A stretch of DNA of 64,000 nt. Source: Nostoc sp. JL33 (lineage in GTDB: Bacteria; Cyanobacteriota; Cyanobacteriia; Cyanobacteriales; Nostocaceae). The stretch is from NCBI RefSeq assembly GCF_017114985.1, contig NZ_JABXKP010000064.1, positions 124,001-188,000 of the forward strand, written 5' to 3'. This document shows positions 34,834-43,162 of the stretch, piece after piece. The notes beneath the pieces are model-generated. The model made no database searches. It had not been told where the DNA came from and worked only from the letters and a program-made list of their open reading frames with translations. The translations under genes and the position numbers were made by a program. Positions within the stretch are counted from its first letter, which is position 1. The number at the start of each line of letters is the position of its first letter.

Positions 34834-35802
34834 ATGAATTTTAGTACTGCTCTACCTACTTTTGTAATAACACTCCGAGAAGGAGTGGAAGCTGCCCTTG
34901 TTGTTGGTATTGTGCTAGCTTTGCTCCAAAAAGCTAAACAATCTCGACTCAACTCTTGGGTATATGCTGGTGTCGGCGTTGGCATTGTCCTCAGTGCCTT
35001 AATAGGTGTGTTATTCAGTTGGCTAATTCAAGTACTGGGAGCAGTTAATCCTCAATACACCTCCGTAGTTGAGCCAGGGCTAGAAGGTGTGTTTAGTCTG
35101 TTAGCGATCGCCATGCTCAGTTGGATGCTAATCTGGATGACTAAACAAGCCAGATTTATGAAAGCTACAGTTGAGGGAGCAGTAACAGAAGCGCTGACAC
35201 AAAACTCAAATGCTGGTTGGGGTGTTTTTACTTTAATTTTAATTGCCGTTGTCCGCGAAGGCTTTGAAACTGTTCTGTTCGTTGCGGCTAATTTTCAACA
35301 GGGATTAATGCCAGCGTTGGGTGCTATTGCTGGTTTAGTGGCCGCATCTGCAATTGGGGTGCTGCTATTTAAATGGGGTGTCAAAATTAACATCCGCCAG
35401 TTCTTCCAGGTAATGGGCGTTTTATTAGTGCTGATTGTGGCTGGGCTGGTAGTTTCAGCCTTGAAACATTTTGATGAGGCTGTGGCTAATCTTGCCCTTA
35501 GCAGCCGTGCTACAGAAAGCTTTTGTTTCTATTACGAACGTTTTACAAAAGTCCATTCCTGTATTTTGGGGCCAATGGTTTCAAATACTTCCACAATCTT
35601 GCCTGACGAACAGTTTCCTGGCATTATCCTCAAATCTTTATTTGGTTATAGAGACAACCTCTATCTTGTGCAAGCAGTGGGATATGTAACCTTTTTACTC
35701 ACGATTGGAGGACTATATTTCCGCAGCCTTGGAGGTGCTTCTCCTGAAGGTAAAAAAAATATCCCCTTTGCTCAAAAACCAATTAATTCTGCAAAGGAGT
35801 GA
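34834..35802 (+). CDS. FTR1-family iron permease
   Basis: A 322-residue polytopic membrane protein with about seven helices. Both FTR1 iron-passage motifs of the REGxE type are intact: LREGVEAALVVGIVLALL (about residue 14) and VREGFETVLFVAANF (about 142). High-affinity iron permeases of this family usually work with a ferroxidase; the multicopper oxidase, lipoprotein and bacterioferritin genes upstream on the same strand fit such a module. A cytosolic or periplasmic loop (about 215-260) carries Cys/Tyr residues. An IS605-type element begins within about 10 bp of the stop codon. Confidence 0.88.
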   Translation: MNFSTALPTFVITLREGVEAALVVGIVLALLQKAKQSRLNSWVYAGVGVGIVLSALIGVLFSWLIQVLGAVNPQYTSVVEPGLEGVFSLLAIAMLSWMLIWMTKQARFMKATVEGAVTEALTQNSNAGWGVFTLILIAVVREGFETVLFVAANFQQGLMPALGAIAGLVAASAIGVLLFKWGVKINIRQFFQVMGVLLVLIVAGLVVSALKHFDEAVANLALSSRATESFCFYYERFTKVHSCILGPMVSNTSTILPDEQFPGIILKSLFGYRDNLYLVQAVGYVTFLLTIGGLYFRSLGGASPEGKKNIPFAQKPINSAKE

Positions 35803-35990
35803 CGTACCTACACTTCCTGAGTACAGGTAAGTGTAGGCTTCTCAGAGACTCCTCATTGAGGACATAATTTGAGCTTTTAGATCGTGCGTCCCACGATTCT
35901 TTATGTTTATTGCCGCGTTCAGATCCCTACACAAACTGACCTTACAATTAGGACAATTATGTATTCTTTGAGCTAGCGGCTTCTTTACTT
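35803..35990 (-). ncRNA. Expected omega RNA region of the TnpB element
   Basis: By family knowledge the guide RNA scaffold overlaps the 3' part of tnpB and ends at the right-end hairpin seen at 35807-35837. The guide would then read into the adjacent FTR1 3' end on the minus strand. The boundaries are inferred, not seen. Confidence 0.3.
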
Positions 35991-37029
35991 TTTGACCACA
36001 ACTAGAACATTCCTGACTAGTGCCGTTTGGATTTACAGCTATTACTTTCAAACCAGCGTTCTCGGCTTTGTTTGAAAGTATGCTTGTGAACTGTCCCCAT
36101 CCGGCATCATTTATACTTTTAGCCAATCGTGTTTTAGCAAGTCCTTTAATATTTAATTTTTCTAGTGCGATAACATCATATTTTTTGAGTAAATTATTAG
36201 CCGTTTTGAAGTGAAAATCCTTTCTAGTATCAGCAACTTTTTTGTGTTGCGTAGCTAGTTTTTTAATCGCTTTCTTACGACGGTTAGAGCCTTTCTTCTT
36301 ACGAGAGACACGGCGTTGTGCTGATTTTAACCTGCGTTCCGCTTTACGTAAAAACTTAGGCGCTGCTATTCTTTCATTATCTGAAGTGACAATGAAATCA
36401 ATCAAGCCAACATCAATACCAACAATATTATCAGCGTCAAAATCAGGTTTAGTAGTTGGGACTGTTTTATCATCTAGACTTAGAGTTACATAGTAGCCAT
36501 CAGCTTTTTTGGTGACAGACACGGTTTTTATATCAAATCCATCAGGTATCTGGCGATGAACGATTACTTCAATTGTCCCAATCTTTGAGAGAGTAATTTT
36601 GTTGAAGACAAAATGTTCTCTCTTGAATTGGGGATAAGTAAAAGTCTTGTAACTTCCTTTCCGTTTGAATCTAGGCTTACCGCTACGCTTGCCATTAGTG
36701 TCACCTTTTAGCCAGTGGTCAAATGCCAAATCAACTTTTTTAGGTACTTCTTGCAATACCTGAGAATGAATCTCTTTGTACCACGGACGGTCTTTTTTAA
36801 GTTGGGTCAGCGTTGCTTGCTGACTAAATCTATTAGGCTTGTGCTTTAGTTCTGGGATATGGCAAACCAAAATGGAACACCTATCAATAGAACAACGATT
36901 TTGCTCATACCAATCAAACCGTTGAGCAAGTTGATAATTATATTGATAACGTAGCATTTCTAATGTTTTGTCCATAATTTCAGCTTGTTTTTTAGTTGGT
37001 TTTAAGCGGTATTGATAGGATATTCTCAT
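35842..37029 (-). CDS. tnpB: RNA-guided endonuclease TnpB
   Basis: An intact TnpB of 395 residues, the nuclease ancestor of Cas12. The RuvC triad is complete: Asp206 (VGIDVGL), Glu290 (ALEKLNIKGL) and Asp369 (CRDLNAAINI). The zinc ribbon is Cys341/Cys344 (CSSCG) and Cys359/Cys362 (CPNC). The N-terminus MRISYQYRLKPTKKQ is typical. Family members use an omega RNA made from the 3' end of the gene and the right end of the element. ATG at 37029 gives the conserved start; longer readings run into the left-end hairpin. Confidence 0.92.
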   Translation of the reverse strand: MRISYQYRLKPTKKQAEIMDKTLEMLRYQYNYQLAQRFDWYEQNRCSIDRCSILVCHIPELKHKPNRFSQQATLTQLKKDRPWYKEIHSQVLQEVPKKVDLAFDHWLKGDTNGKRSGKPRFKRKGSYKTFTYPQFKREHFVFNKITLSKIGTIEVIVHRQIPDGFDIKTVSVTKKADGYYVTLSLDDKTVPTTKPDFDADNIVGIDVGLIDFIVTSDNERIAAPKFLRKAERRLKSAQRRVSRKKKGSNRRKKAIKKLATQHKKVADTRKDFHFKTANNLLKKYDVIALEKLNIKGLAKTRLAKSINDAGWGQFTSILSNKAENAGLKVIAVNPNGTSQECSSCGQKVKKPLAQRIHNCPNCKVSLCRDLNAAINIKNRGTHDLKAQIMSSMRSL

Positions 37030-37133
37030 TTTGATTACGGGCTTATCTCCACACCCCACTTGAAATTTTGGCCTCACCGAATAGCCCGTCGTAGACATCG
37101 CTTCACTTGAAGTTGTCAAACAATTTTGGATTT

Positions 37134-37160
37134 TAGATTTTAGATTTTAGATTGAAGAAA
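37134..37160. repeat. TTTTAGA heptamer repeat
   Basis: TTTTAGATTTTAGATTTTAG-type tandem heptamers, with scattered single copies to about 37205 and again near 37330. The spacer 37120-37397 holds no gene. Confidence 0.75.
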
Positions 37161-37397
37161 AGAAAAGAGCAATCAAGTCACTTGCTCTGTCATTTAATTT
37201 TAGATTTTGGATTAAAGAATTGTTCTACGAATAAATTCGCTTGTTCTGTAACCCTTTTTAAATAATGGAACGCAAGAATCTTCTCTTCTTAGGCAACGCC
37301 CAACAATTCCATTTTCCAAAATTTAAAATCTAAAATTCGGTCACCAATAGTCTCTGACTGGGAACGAGAGGAACTGCAAATGCACCTTTGCGGAAAA

Positions 37398-38870
37398 TTA
37401 AAATCTTTCCACACCTTCAAATTGCTTGAGTGCCGATGCATTTGCTGCTTCTCCACAAGTTCGTGGTGTGGGGAATATCTTTTCAGGATTTGCTAACCCT
37501 TTAGGATTAAAAACTTGCCGCACCCATTGCATAGTTTCTAAATCAACTTGGCTAAACATCTGTGGCATATAGCACTTTTTCTCTGCACCGATACCATGTT
37601 CGCCAGAAATACTACCACCGACTTGGACACATAGTTTGAGAATTTTTCCACCCATTTCTTCTACTTGCTCTAATGCTCCAGACACAGAATTATCATAAAG
37701 AATTAGCGGATGAAGATTGCCATCGCCAGCGTGAAATACATTAGCAACACGATAACCATATTGTTTACTTAATGCCTCAATCTCGTGCAGAACATAAGGC
37801 AACTGAGTACGAGGAATTACACCGTCTTGTACATAATAATCTGGGCTTAAATGTCCAGCCGCAGCAAAAGCCGCTTTGCGTCCTTTCCATAATTTCAATC
37901 GGGTTTCTGGGTCAGTAGCGGAAGTGACATTACGCGCACCATTTTTTTTACAAATTTCCGTAATTCGCTGCTTATTACCTGCAACTTCCACTTCTAAACC
38001 GTCAATTTCTATTAGTAAAATAGCAGTAGCATCGCGGGGGTAACAATTAGTTGCTACAACATCTTCAACTGCATTGATACTGAAGTTATCCATCATTTCC
38101 ATACCACCAGGAATAATTCCGGCGCTGATGATATCAGAAACAGTTGCCCCAGCAGCTTCAATACTAGTAAAATCTGCCAACAGCACACAAATTGATTCTG
38201 GACTTTTGAGAATTCGCAAAGTAATTTCTGTGGCAATTCCTAAAGTGCCTTCAGAACCAACAAACACACCTGTTAAGTCATAACCAGGCATCTCTGGGAT
38301 TTGTCCACCTAAATCGACAATTTCCCCTTCTGGCGTGACAATTTTTAATCCTAAAACGTGGTTAGTAGTAACACCGTATTTGAGACAATGTACGCCACCA
38401 GAATTTTCGGCAATGTTGCCCCCAATAGAGCAGATAATTTGACTGGAGGGGTCAGGAGCGTAGTAAAATCCAGCACCACTGACGGCTTGTGTTACCCAAC
38501 TATTAATTACGCCTGGTTGAACAATTGCCCGTTGATTTTCCAAATCAATGCTGAGGATTTGCCGCATTAAGGAAGTGACAATCAAAACAGAGTCTATCAC
38601 TGGTAACGCGCCGCCAGATAGACCAGTACCAGAACCTCGTGCTATGAAGGGTATAGAATATTGGTTGCATATCTTCACAATTTGGGCAACTTGTTCTGTA
38701 GTTCTAGGTAACACCACCACAGCCGGACGTTGGCGATAGCCGGTTAAACCGTCGCATTCGTAGGTAATAAGTTCTTCGCGGCGTTGCACCACACCATTTT
38801 TACCAAGGACAGCCTCGAATGCTTTGATAATGGGTTTCCAGTTGAGTTGTTTTTTCTCTTGGGTAAGCAT
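37398..38870 (-). CDS. glcD: Glycolate/lactate oxidase FAD subunit GlcD-type
   Basis: A 490-residue FAD-linked oxidase. The PCMH-type FAD-binding domain spans about 50-230 (VVVLPRTTEQVAQIVKICNQ, RGSGTGLSGGALP, GGNIAENSGGVHCLKYG, GSEGTLGIATEITLRI). The FAD-oxidase C-terminal domain covers about 235-470, including NVFHAGDGNLHPLILYD and GGSISGEHGIGAEK. Glycolate dehydrogenase feeds the photorespiratory 2-phosphoglycolate cycle of cyanobacteria; D-lactate is the alternative substrate. It is the last of a minus-strand run and appears monocistronic. Confidence 0.87.
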   Translation of the reverse strand: MLTQEKKQLNWKPIIKAFEAVLGKNGVVQRREELITYECDGLTGYRQRPAVVVLPRTTEQVAQIVKICNQYSIPFIARGSGTGLSGGALPVIDSVLIVTSLMRQILSIDLENQRAIVQPGVINSWVTQAVSGAGFYYAPDPSSQIICSIGGNIAENSGGVHCLKYGVTTNHVLGLKIVTPEGEIVDLGGQIPEMPGYDLTGVFVGSEGTLGIATEITLRILKSPESICVLLADFTSIEAAGATVSDIISAGIIPGGMEMMDNFSINAVEDVVATNCYPRDATAILLIEIDGLEVEVAGNKQRITEICKKNGARNVTSATDPETRLKLWKGRKAAFAAAGHLSPDYYVQDGVIPRTQLPYVLHEIEALSKQYGYRVANVFHAGDGNLHPLILYDNSVSGALEQVEEMGGKILKLCVQVGGSISGEHGIGAEKKCYMPQMFSQVDLETMQWVRQVFNPKGLANPEKIFPTPRTCGEAANASALKQFEGVERF

Positions 38871-38896
38871 AGTTTTTTAAAGTTAAAGGTAGATGT

Positions 38897-39274
38897 TTAC
38901 AGGTTGCTTAAAATTGAAATTACTTCCTCAGATAAATCTAAAGCTATTATTGTAGTGCCAGCCAATCCAGGAAATTTATCAACATAATCTGCTTGATTGC
39001 GAGCATATCGCAATCGTTTCAAGTTATTGGCAATTAATTGACGTTGTGGGTGAGGATTAAGCTTGAATTGCTCCCAAACATATCTGTGAGCATCACTTAT
39101 TTTCGGAATTGATATTCCTTCTTGATCACGCAAATAGTTTCGCGCCAAGATAAAAGCTGCATAGTATGCTCGACTGATAGCATCACGCAGTTTAGCTTCC
39201 TGATTTGCAGGAGTAGTTGGTTGATCGGTGAGTTCTTTGGCTAGATTAAGATATTGTGACCAATCAAAACTCAT
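38897..39274 (-). CDS. HEPN-domain protein, candidate toxin
   Basis: A 125-residue all-helical HEPN protein. AKLRDAISRAYYAAFILARNYL and the C-terminal RYARNQADYVDKFPGLAG are the typical HEPN helix pair; RNQADY corresponds to the R-x4-6-[HY] RNase motif region. Its start overlaps the end of the upstream gene by 11 bp, implying translational coupling. Such overlapping small pairs are often toxin-antitoxin modules, but the partner is not a recognisable MNT nucleotidyltransferase. Function is inferred. Confidence 0.7.
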   Translation of the reverse strand: MSFDWSQYLNLAKELTDQPTTPANQEAKLRDAISRAYYAAFILARNYLRDQEGISIPKISDAHRYVWEQFKLNPHPQRQLIANNLKRLRYARNQADYVDKFPGLAGTTIIALDLSEEVISILSNL

Positions 39275-39626
39275 CTAGGTATTCGAGAGTGGTAAAAAAT
39301 TGCTGATGCACCTGGTGTGAAAGACTTCTTGACCAATTCTCGTCAAACTGATGGAGCCTTGCAACTGCTTCATGGGGGTCAAGCTTCATCAAAATAGATA
39401 GTATCAACTGCACCCAATCAATACTTTCTCGATCTGGAACAACTTCCAGAAATAGCTGAGAGTCAGGGAAGTAGTGGCGAATTTTCTCAGGTGCTTCTAG
39501 CAGCACGGGAATGAGAAACGGATGTTTATCCAGAAATTCTAAAACTTCGGTGTGCTCTCGGAAGGTGTATAACTGCTCAAGGGTTTCGATATCGGCGGGA
39601 GAAATGCTAACTGCGGTGTCTGTCAT
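39264..39626 (-). CDS. Conserved cyanobacterial small protein coupled to HEPN
   Basis: 120 residues, acidic, predicted soluble and mostly helical. The core FLDKHPFLIPVLLEAPEKIRHYFPDSQLFLEVVPD is a pattern I recall from many cyanobacterial small proteins beside HEPN-like or similar genes, without assigned function. It overlaps the HEPN gene by 11 bp on the same strand and comes first. A role as antitoxin or regulator of the HEPN partner is inference. Confidence 0.6.
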   Translation of the reverse strand: MTDTAVSISPADIETLEQLYTFREHTEVLEFLDKHPFLIPVLLEAPEKIRHYFPDSQLFLEVVPDRESIDWVQLILSILMKLDPHEAVARLHQFDENWSRSLSHQVHQQFFTTLEYLDEF

Positions 39627-39886
39627 GGCATTTTACAGGCTGCTGTTGATGGCTGTGTTTACTATTGTTGCAAGAATAGCAGCTAAGGGGGGAGTAAAAG
39701 GCGATGTCTGGCGACAAGCCGCTCTGCGTCTACGCATTTGATGTAAAAGAAGTGCGATCGCCTGATTTGAGTACGAAGGTGCTATGTCTCTTAACAAGTG
39801 CATTGAATGATCCTACAATCTAATATTCTGTTAATTGTAGGGTTAAAGTAAATATAAAGTCAGACATTTAACAGGATGAGGCTAAA

Positions 39887-40123
39887 ATGACTTACCAAGT
39901 TTTAGATTCCACCTCAAAATTAATTACCAAGCTGCAAACCCTAGCACCAGAACAGCAACAACAGGTGCTAGATTTTGTGGAATTTCTAGCACAAAAATAT
40001 GCTCTACCCCAACAATCACCCCAGAAACGGGTACTAGGTTTAAACCAAGGTAAGATTTGGATAAGTGATGATTTTAATGACCCTTTACCTGATGAGTTTT
40101 GGTTAGGTGAAAGTAAGGGATGA
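39887..40123 (+). CDS. DUF2281-type antitoxin
   Basis: A 78-residue protein of the VapB-like DUF2281 group. The N-terminal helical segment (LITKLQTLAPEQQQQVLDFVEFLAQKY) and the tail GLNQGKIWISDDFNDPLPDEF, which includes the D.FDxPLP/E-type toxin-neutralising motif, are typical. Its TGA stop overlaps the ATG of the PIN toxin gene (ATGA), as in many TA operons. It remains intact although the toxin is interrupted. Confidence 0.8.
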   Translation: MTYQVLDSTSKLITKLQTLAPEQQQQVLDFVEFLAQKYALPQQSPQKRVLGLNQGKIWISDDFNDPLPDEFWLGESKG

Positions 40124-40509
40124 AACTATTATTAGACACTCACGTAATTATTTGGTCAGCAGGAAACCCAGAAAAACTATCTTAGAGAGTTAGAAACTTA
40201 TTAATTGATACTAACAATTTTTGGGTAGTTAGCATGGCTAGTGTTTGGGAATTACAAATAAAATCTCAGCTTGGTAAACTAAATTTAAGCTCGTCGCTTC
40301 CTAATTTCATGGAAACTCAACAGCAAGTGAATAATCTACAACTATTACCCATTGAATTGACTCATATCTATGCTTTAGAAGCTTTGCCAAGCCATCACCG
40401 CGACCCTTTTGACCGAATTTTAATCGCTCAGGCAATAGTTGAAAAGATGCCTTTGTTAAGTATAGATGTTGTCTTTGATGCATATCCAGTTCAAAGGATG
40501 TGGGAGTAA
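40120..40509 (+). pseudogene. PIN-domain toxin (VapC-like) with internal TAG
   Basis: In one frame the sequence reads MKLLLDTHVIIWSAGNPEKL-S-TAG-RVRNLLIDTNNFWVVS.. to the stop at 40507-40509. The amber codon is codon 22 (40183-40185), probably from CAG. Catalytic acidic residues of the PIN fold are otherwise present: LLLDTHV (Asp6), SMASVWELQIK (Glu) and HHRDPFDRILIAQA (Asp). Translation could restart at the ATG at 40234, but the product would lack the first catalytic Asp. The toxin is likely inactive. Confidence 0.85.
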
Positions 40510-40604
40510 AAATACATATTTGATAGGCTGGGTGGATGGAAGGCGATCGCACTCATATTCAGCAATAATTTGGATGGGTTGAGAGGAGGCGATCGCACTC
40601 ATCT

Positions 40605-41189
40605 TCAGCTAGCATGAATTTCTGCAAGCCAATGATGTCCGGGGTGACACAGTGTTATTGCTTGCTTAAGCCAAACTTGACGTTCTTCATCAAGTAACCT
40701 GCATACACGATAAAAATCATCTTCGTCCTTAGACCTGGGATTCTTGGCTTTGTATAAGAGTACAATTTCTGGAGCAAGGAACGGTACATTAATATCAGAA
40801 CGTAACCGAATCATTGATAATGGACGTGCAATATCAAGATTCCTACGAAACCTCCACTCCCTCTGTGAAGACTCATCCAAGAGAATCTCTAGTTCCGAGA
40901 ATAAGGTATTTTTAGCATGAGCATGAATTTCATGTATCGGTAACTCTAGCCATTCATCTTCATTCCAAGGCTCCATTTTTCCATTAACAACCTTGCTAAA
41001 TTCCCAGCCAAATAAATATTCTCGCAGGCTGCTCTGATCTTGCCTAAATATTGCGATTTCTATATCTTTATGTACCCTAGTTATATCTCCTATAAAAAGG
41101 TCTATCGCCCATCCGCCTGCTACAAACCAGGGTTGTCTGAAATCATTTAGTAGCCCAGAAAGCTTCACAAGTTCTGAAAAAGATTCCAT
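40605..41189 (-). CDS. Nucleotidyltransferase of the AadB-like / DUF family
   Basis: 194 residues, with the nucleotidyltransferase signature VAGGWAIDLFIGDITRVHKDIEIAIFRQDQ near the N-terminus. The usual catalytic D-x-D is here D-I-E, a conservative change. A C-terminal segment APEIVLLYKAKNPRSKDEDDFYRV is typical of the aminoglycoside-2''-adenylyltransferase-like group. Whether it modifies a drug, a protein (MNT-like) or RNA is not readable. It is isolated; neighbours give no clear context. Confidence 0.7.
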   Translation of the reverse strand: MESFSELVKLSGLLNDFRQPWFVAGGWAIDLFIGDITRVHKDIEIAIFRQDQSSLREYLFGWEFSKVVNGKMEPWNEDEWLELPIHEIHAHAKNTLFSELEILLDESSQREWRFRRNLDIARPLSMIRLRSDINVPFLAPEIVLLYKAKNPRSKDEDDFYRVCRLLDEERQVWLKQAITLCHPGHHWLAEIHAS

Positions 41190-41296
41190 TGATGACTACT
41201 CCTGAGAATTTTTCAGTATTAAATATTGAGTGAATGCACCCTTCCATCCGTAATCAACTAACCTAGAAATAACGCTCTTAAATACTGGATAAAGTC

Positions 41297-42004
41297 ATGG
41301 TTCAGCAAGTTCTAATCAATGATGATGATTACTATGTGCCAGATGCCAACCAGCTAGTCACTGAAGATGATACACCTGTGGACAATTTTGCCTCTGAAAA
41401 ACAACAACGCCTTTTGGTTGGCTCTCTTTACAGTTCTATACAGCAGCAGACTTTTTTAGCAGCAGCTAATGTCGGAATTTACCATACAGACGGTCAACCG
41501 GCAATTGTACCCGACGTTTTTCTCAGCTTCGATGTGCAAGTACCTGAAAATTGGTGGGAAAAACAAAATCGTTGTTATATGGTTTGGCGTTTTGGCAAAC
41601 CTCCAGAAGTCGTCCTCGAAATTGTCTCTAATAAAGAAGGTGATGAACTGGGCAAAAAGCTGCAAATTTATGAACATATGCGGGCTAGTTACTACATCGT
41701 ATATGACCCAAATCAGCAATTAGGAGAAAAAGTCCTGCGCGTTTATGAACTTAGGGGAACACGCTACTTTGAAACTTCAGAAATTTGGTTAGAACAAGTT
41801 GGTTTAGGCGTAACTTTGTGGGAAGGCAAATTTGAAGATAGACAGGATACTTGGTTACGCTGGTGCTACCAAGATGGTACTGTTTTGCTGACTGGGGATG
41901 AACGCGCCGAACAGGAACGACAACGCGCCGAACAAGCAGAACAACGTACCCAATTACTAGCAGATAGGCTACGGGCTATGGGCGTAGATCCCGACAATCT
42001 GTAG
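41297..42004 (+). CDS. Uma2-family (DUF820) putative endonuclease
   Basis: 235 residues of the Uma2/DUF820 family, very numerous in cyanobacteria, with a PD-(D/E)XK nuclease fold. Active-site elements are visible as PAIVPDVFLSF (Asp), PEVVLEIVSNKEGDELGKKLQIYEHM (E-x-K region) and ASYYIVYDP. The C-terminus is a charged coiled coil (ERAEQERQRAEQAEQRTQLL) ending LRAMGVDPDNL, a standard tail in this family. The biological role is not established. Confidence 0.8.
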   Translation: MVQQVLINDDDYYVPDANQLVTEDDTPVDNFASEKQQRLLVGSLYSSIQQQTFLAAANVGIYHTDGQPAIVPDVFLSFDVQVPENWWEKQNRCYMVWRFGKPPEVVLEIVSNKEGDELGKKLQIYEHMRASYYIVYDPNQQLGEKVLRVYELRGTRYFETSEIWLEQVGLGVTLWEGKFEDRQDTWLRWCYQDGTVLLTGDERAEQERQRAEQAEQRTQLLADRLRAMGVDPDNL

Positions 42005-42059
42005 AACACTCACTGTAAAGGCGCAAAGTTTTTTGCGTCTTTGCATGAGTTTATAATTC

Positions 42060-42965
42060 TCACGAACTTGTGCAACTTATAAACTCATTTATCCGATGCC
42101 AAACCTTCTCTAATAAATTAGGATCATCTGAATCAAACCATTCAATTTGTGGATATGATCGAAACCAAGTGCGTTGTCGCTTGGCAAATTGTCGCGTATG
42201 CAAAATTGTTAATTCTTTCGCTTCATCTAAGGAAATATCCCCAGCCAAATATTGCTTGATTTCTTGATAGCCCAAAGTATTCAACAAAGACAAATCAGCG
42301 CCATATTTTTGACAAAGATACTCCACTTCCGCAACCAAACCATCTGCTATCATTTGCTCAGTACGCTGTTCAATACGAGCAAGCAACTTTTCAACATCGC
42401 AATCTAAACCAATTTGCAAAATCGGATAATTCGGCGGATTCTCCCCTTGCTGTTGTGAAATGGGAGATCCAGTAACATAATATACTTCTAACGCTCTTAA
42501 AGTCCGCACTAAATCATTGCCATGAATTTTTTGTACTGCAACGGGGTCAACTTGTTGTAACATTGCATAGAGTTGTGGTTGACCGAGAGATTCAAGCTGC
42601 GATCGCAATTCTTTATGCGGTGCAACGCGAGGAATTTTCATCCCTTGAACAATCGAACGGATATATAAACCAGTGCCACCAACTAGTAACAGTGGCGTAA
42701 CACCAACAGAAGCAATTAAGGCTTGTGTTTGTTCCTGGTAGTCTGCTAGTGTGATCATCTCTGTTGGATCGCAGATATCTATTAAATAGTGCCGCACCAA
42801 TTTTTGTTCAGCCACAGTTGGTTTCGCCGTCCCAATATCAAACTCACGGTAAACTTGACGAGAATCAGCACTGAGAATTACAGAACCCAACCGCATCGCC
42901 AAAACCAAAGCCAAACCCGACTTACCTGTTGCTGTCGCCCCACAAATCACAATTAATTTAGTCAT
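42060..42965 (-). CDS. miaA: tRNA dimethylallyltransferase MiaA
   Basis: Transfers dimethylallyl to N6 of A37 in tRNAs reading UNN codons. 301 residues, normal length. P-loop GATATGKSGLALVLA (about 8-22), ILSADSRQVYREFDIGTAKPT (catalytic Asp and substrate-binding region), LLVGGTGLYIRSIVQG, and the C-terminal TRQFAKRQRTWFR that contacts tRNA. It is divergent from gyrB. The spacer behind the start carries four GTCATTA-type heptamers. Confidence 0.93.
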   Translation of the reverse strand: MTKLIVICGATATGKSGLALVLAMRLGSVILSADSRQVYREFDIGTAKPTVAEQKLVRHYLIDICDPTEMITLADYQEQTQALIASVGVTPLLLVGGTGLYIRSIVQGMKIPRVAPHKELRSQLESLGQPQLYAMLQQVDPVAVQKIHGNDLVRTLRALEVYYVTGSPISQQQGENPPNYPILQIGLDCDVEKLLARIEQRTEQMIADGLVAEVEYLCQKYGADLSLLNTLGYQEIKQYLAGDISLDEAKELTILHTRQFAKRQRTWFRSYPQIEWFDSDDPNLLEKVWHRINEFISCTSS

Positions 42966-42990
42966 TAGTCATTAGTCATTAGTCATTAAG
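42963..42990. repeat. GTCATTA heptamer repeat
   Basis: Four consecutive copies of a GTCATTA/CATTAGT heptamer immediately upstream of miaA. This is a common spacer repeat of Nostocales. Confidence 0.8.
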
Positions 42991-43162
42991 CTATTCTGCC
43001 CCTGCTCCCCATGCCCCTCTAGCACGGGACTGCAACCCCTGTATAAACTTCTCTTGAAAATGCCCTACAGACGCCAGCAAGGCTTTTGTGTTACAATTTT
43101 GGAGTGTTTTTACTTTTAATTGCCTTTTGGCGACTTCAACCCCACGCATCAGGAGAGTTTAC

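Larger units (their letters stand above)
35803..37113 (-). mobile_element. IS200/IS605-family element carrying only tnpB
   Basis: The terminal hairpin CCTACACTT+CCTG / CAGG+AAGTGTAGG (35807-35837) lies 5 bp past the tnpB stop and marks the right end. At the other end ACGGGCT (37037-37043) pairs with AGCCCGT (37083-37089), a likely left-end hairpin. The exact left boundary is uncertain (about 37113, next to TTGAC on the minus strand). No tnpA is present, so movement would need a transposase in trans. Confidence 0.7.
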
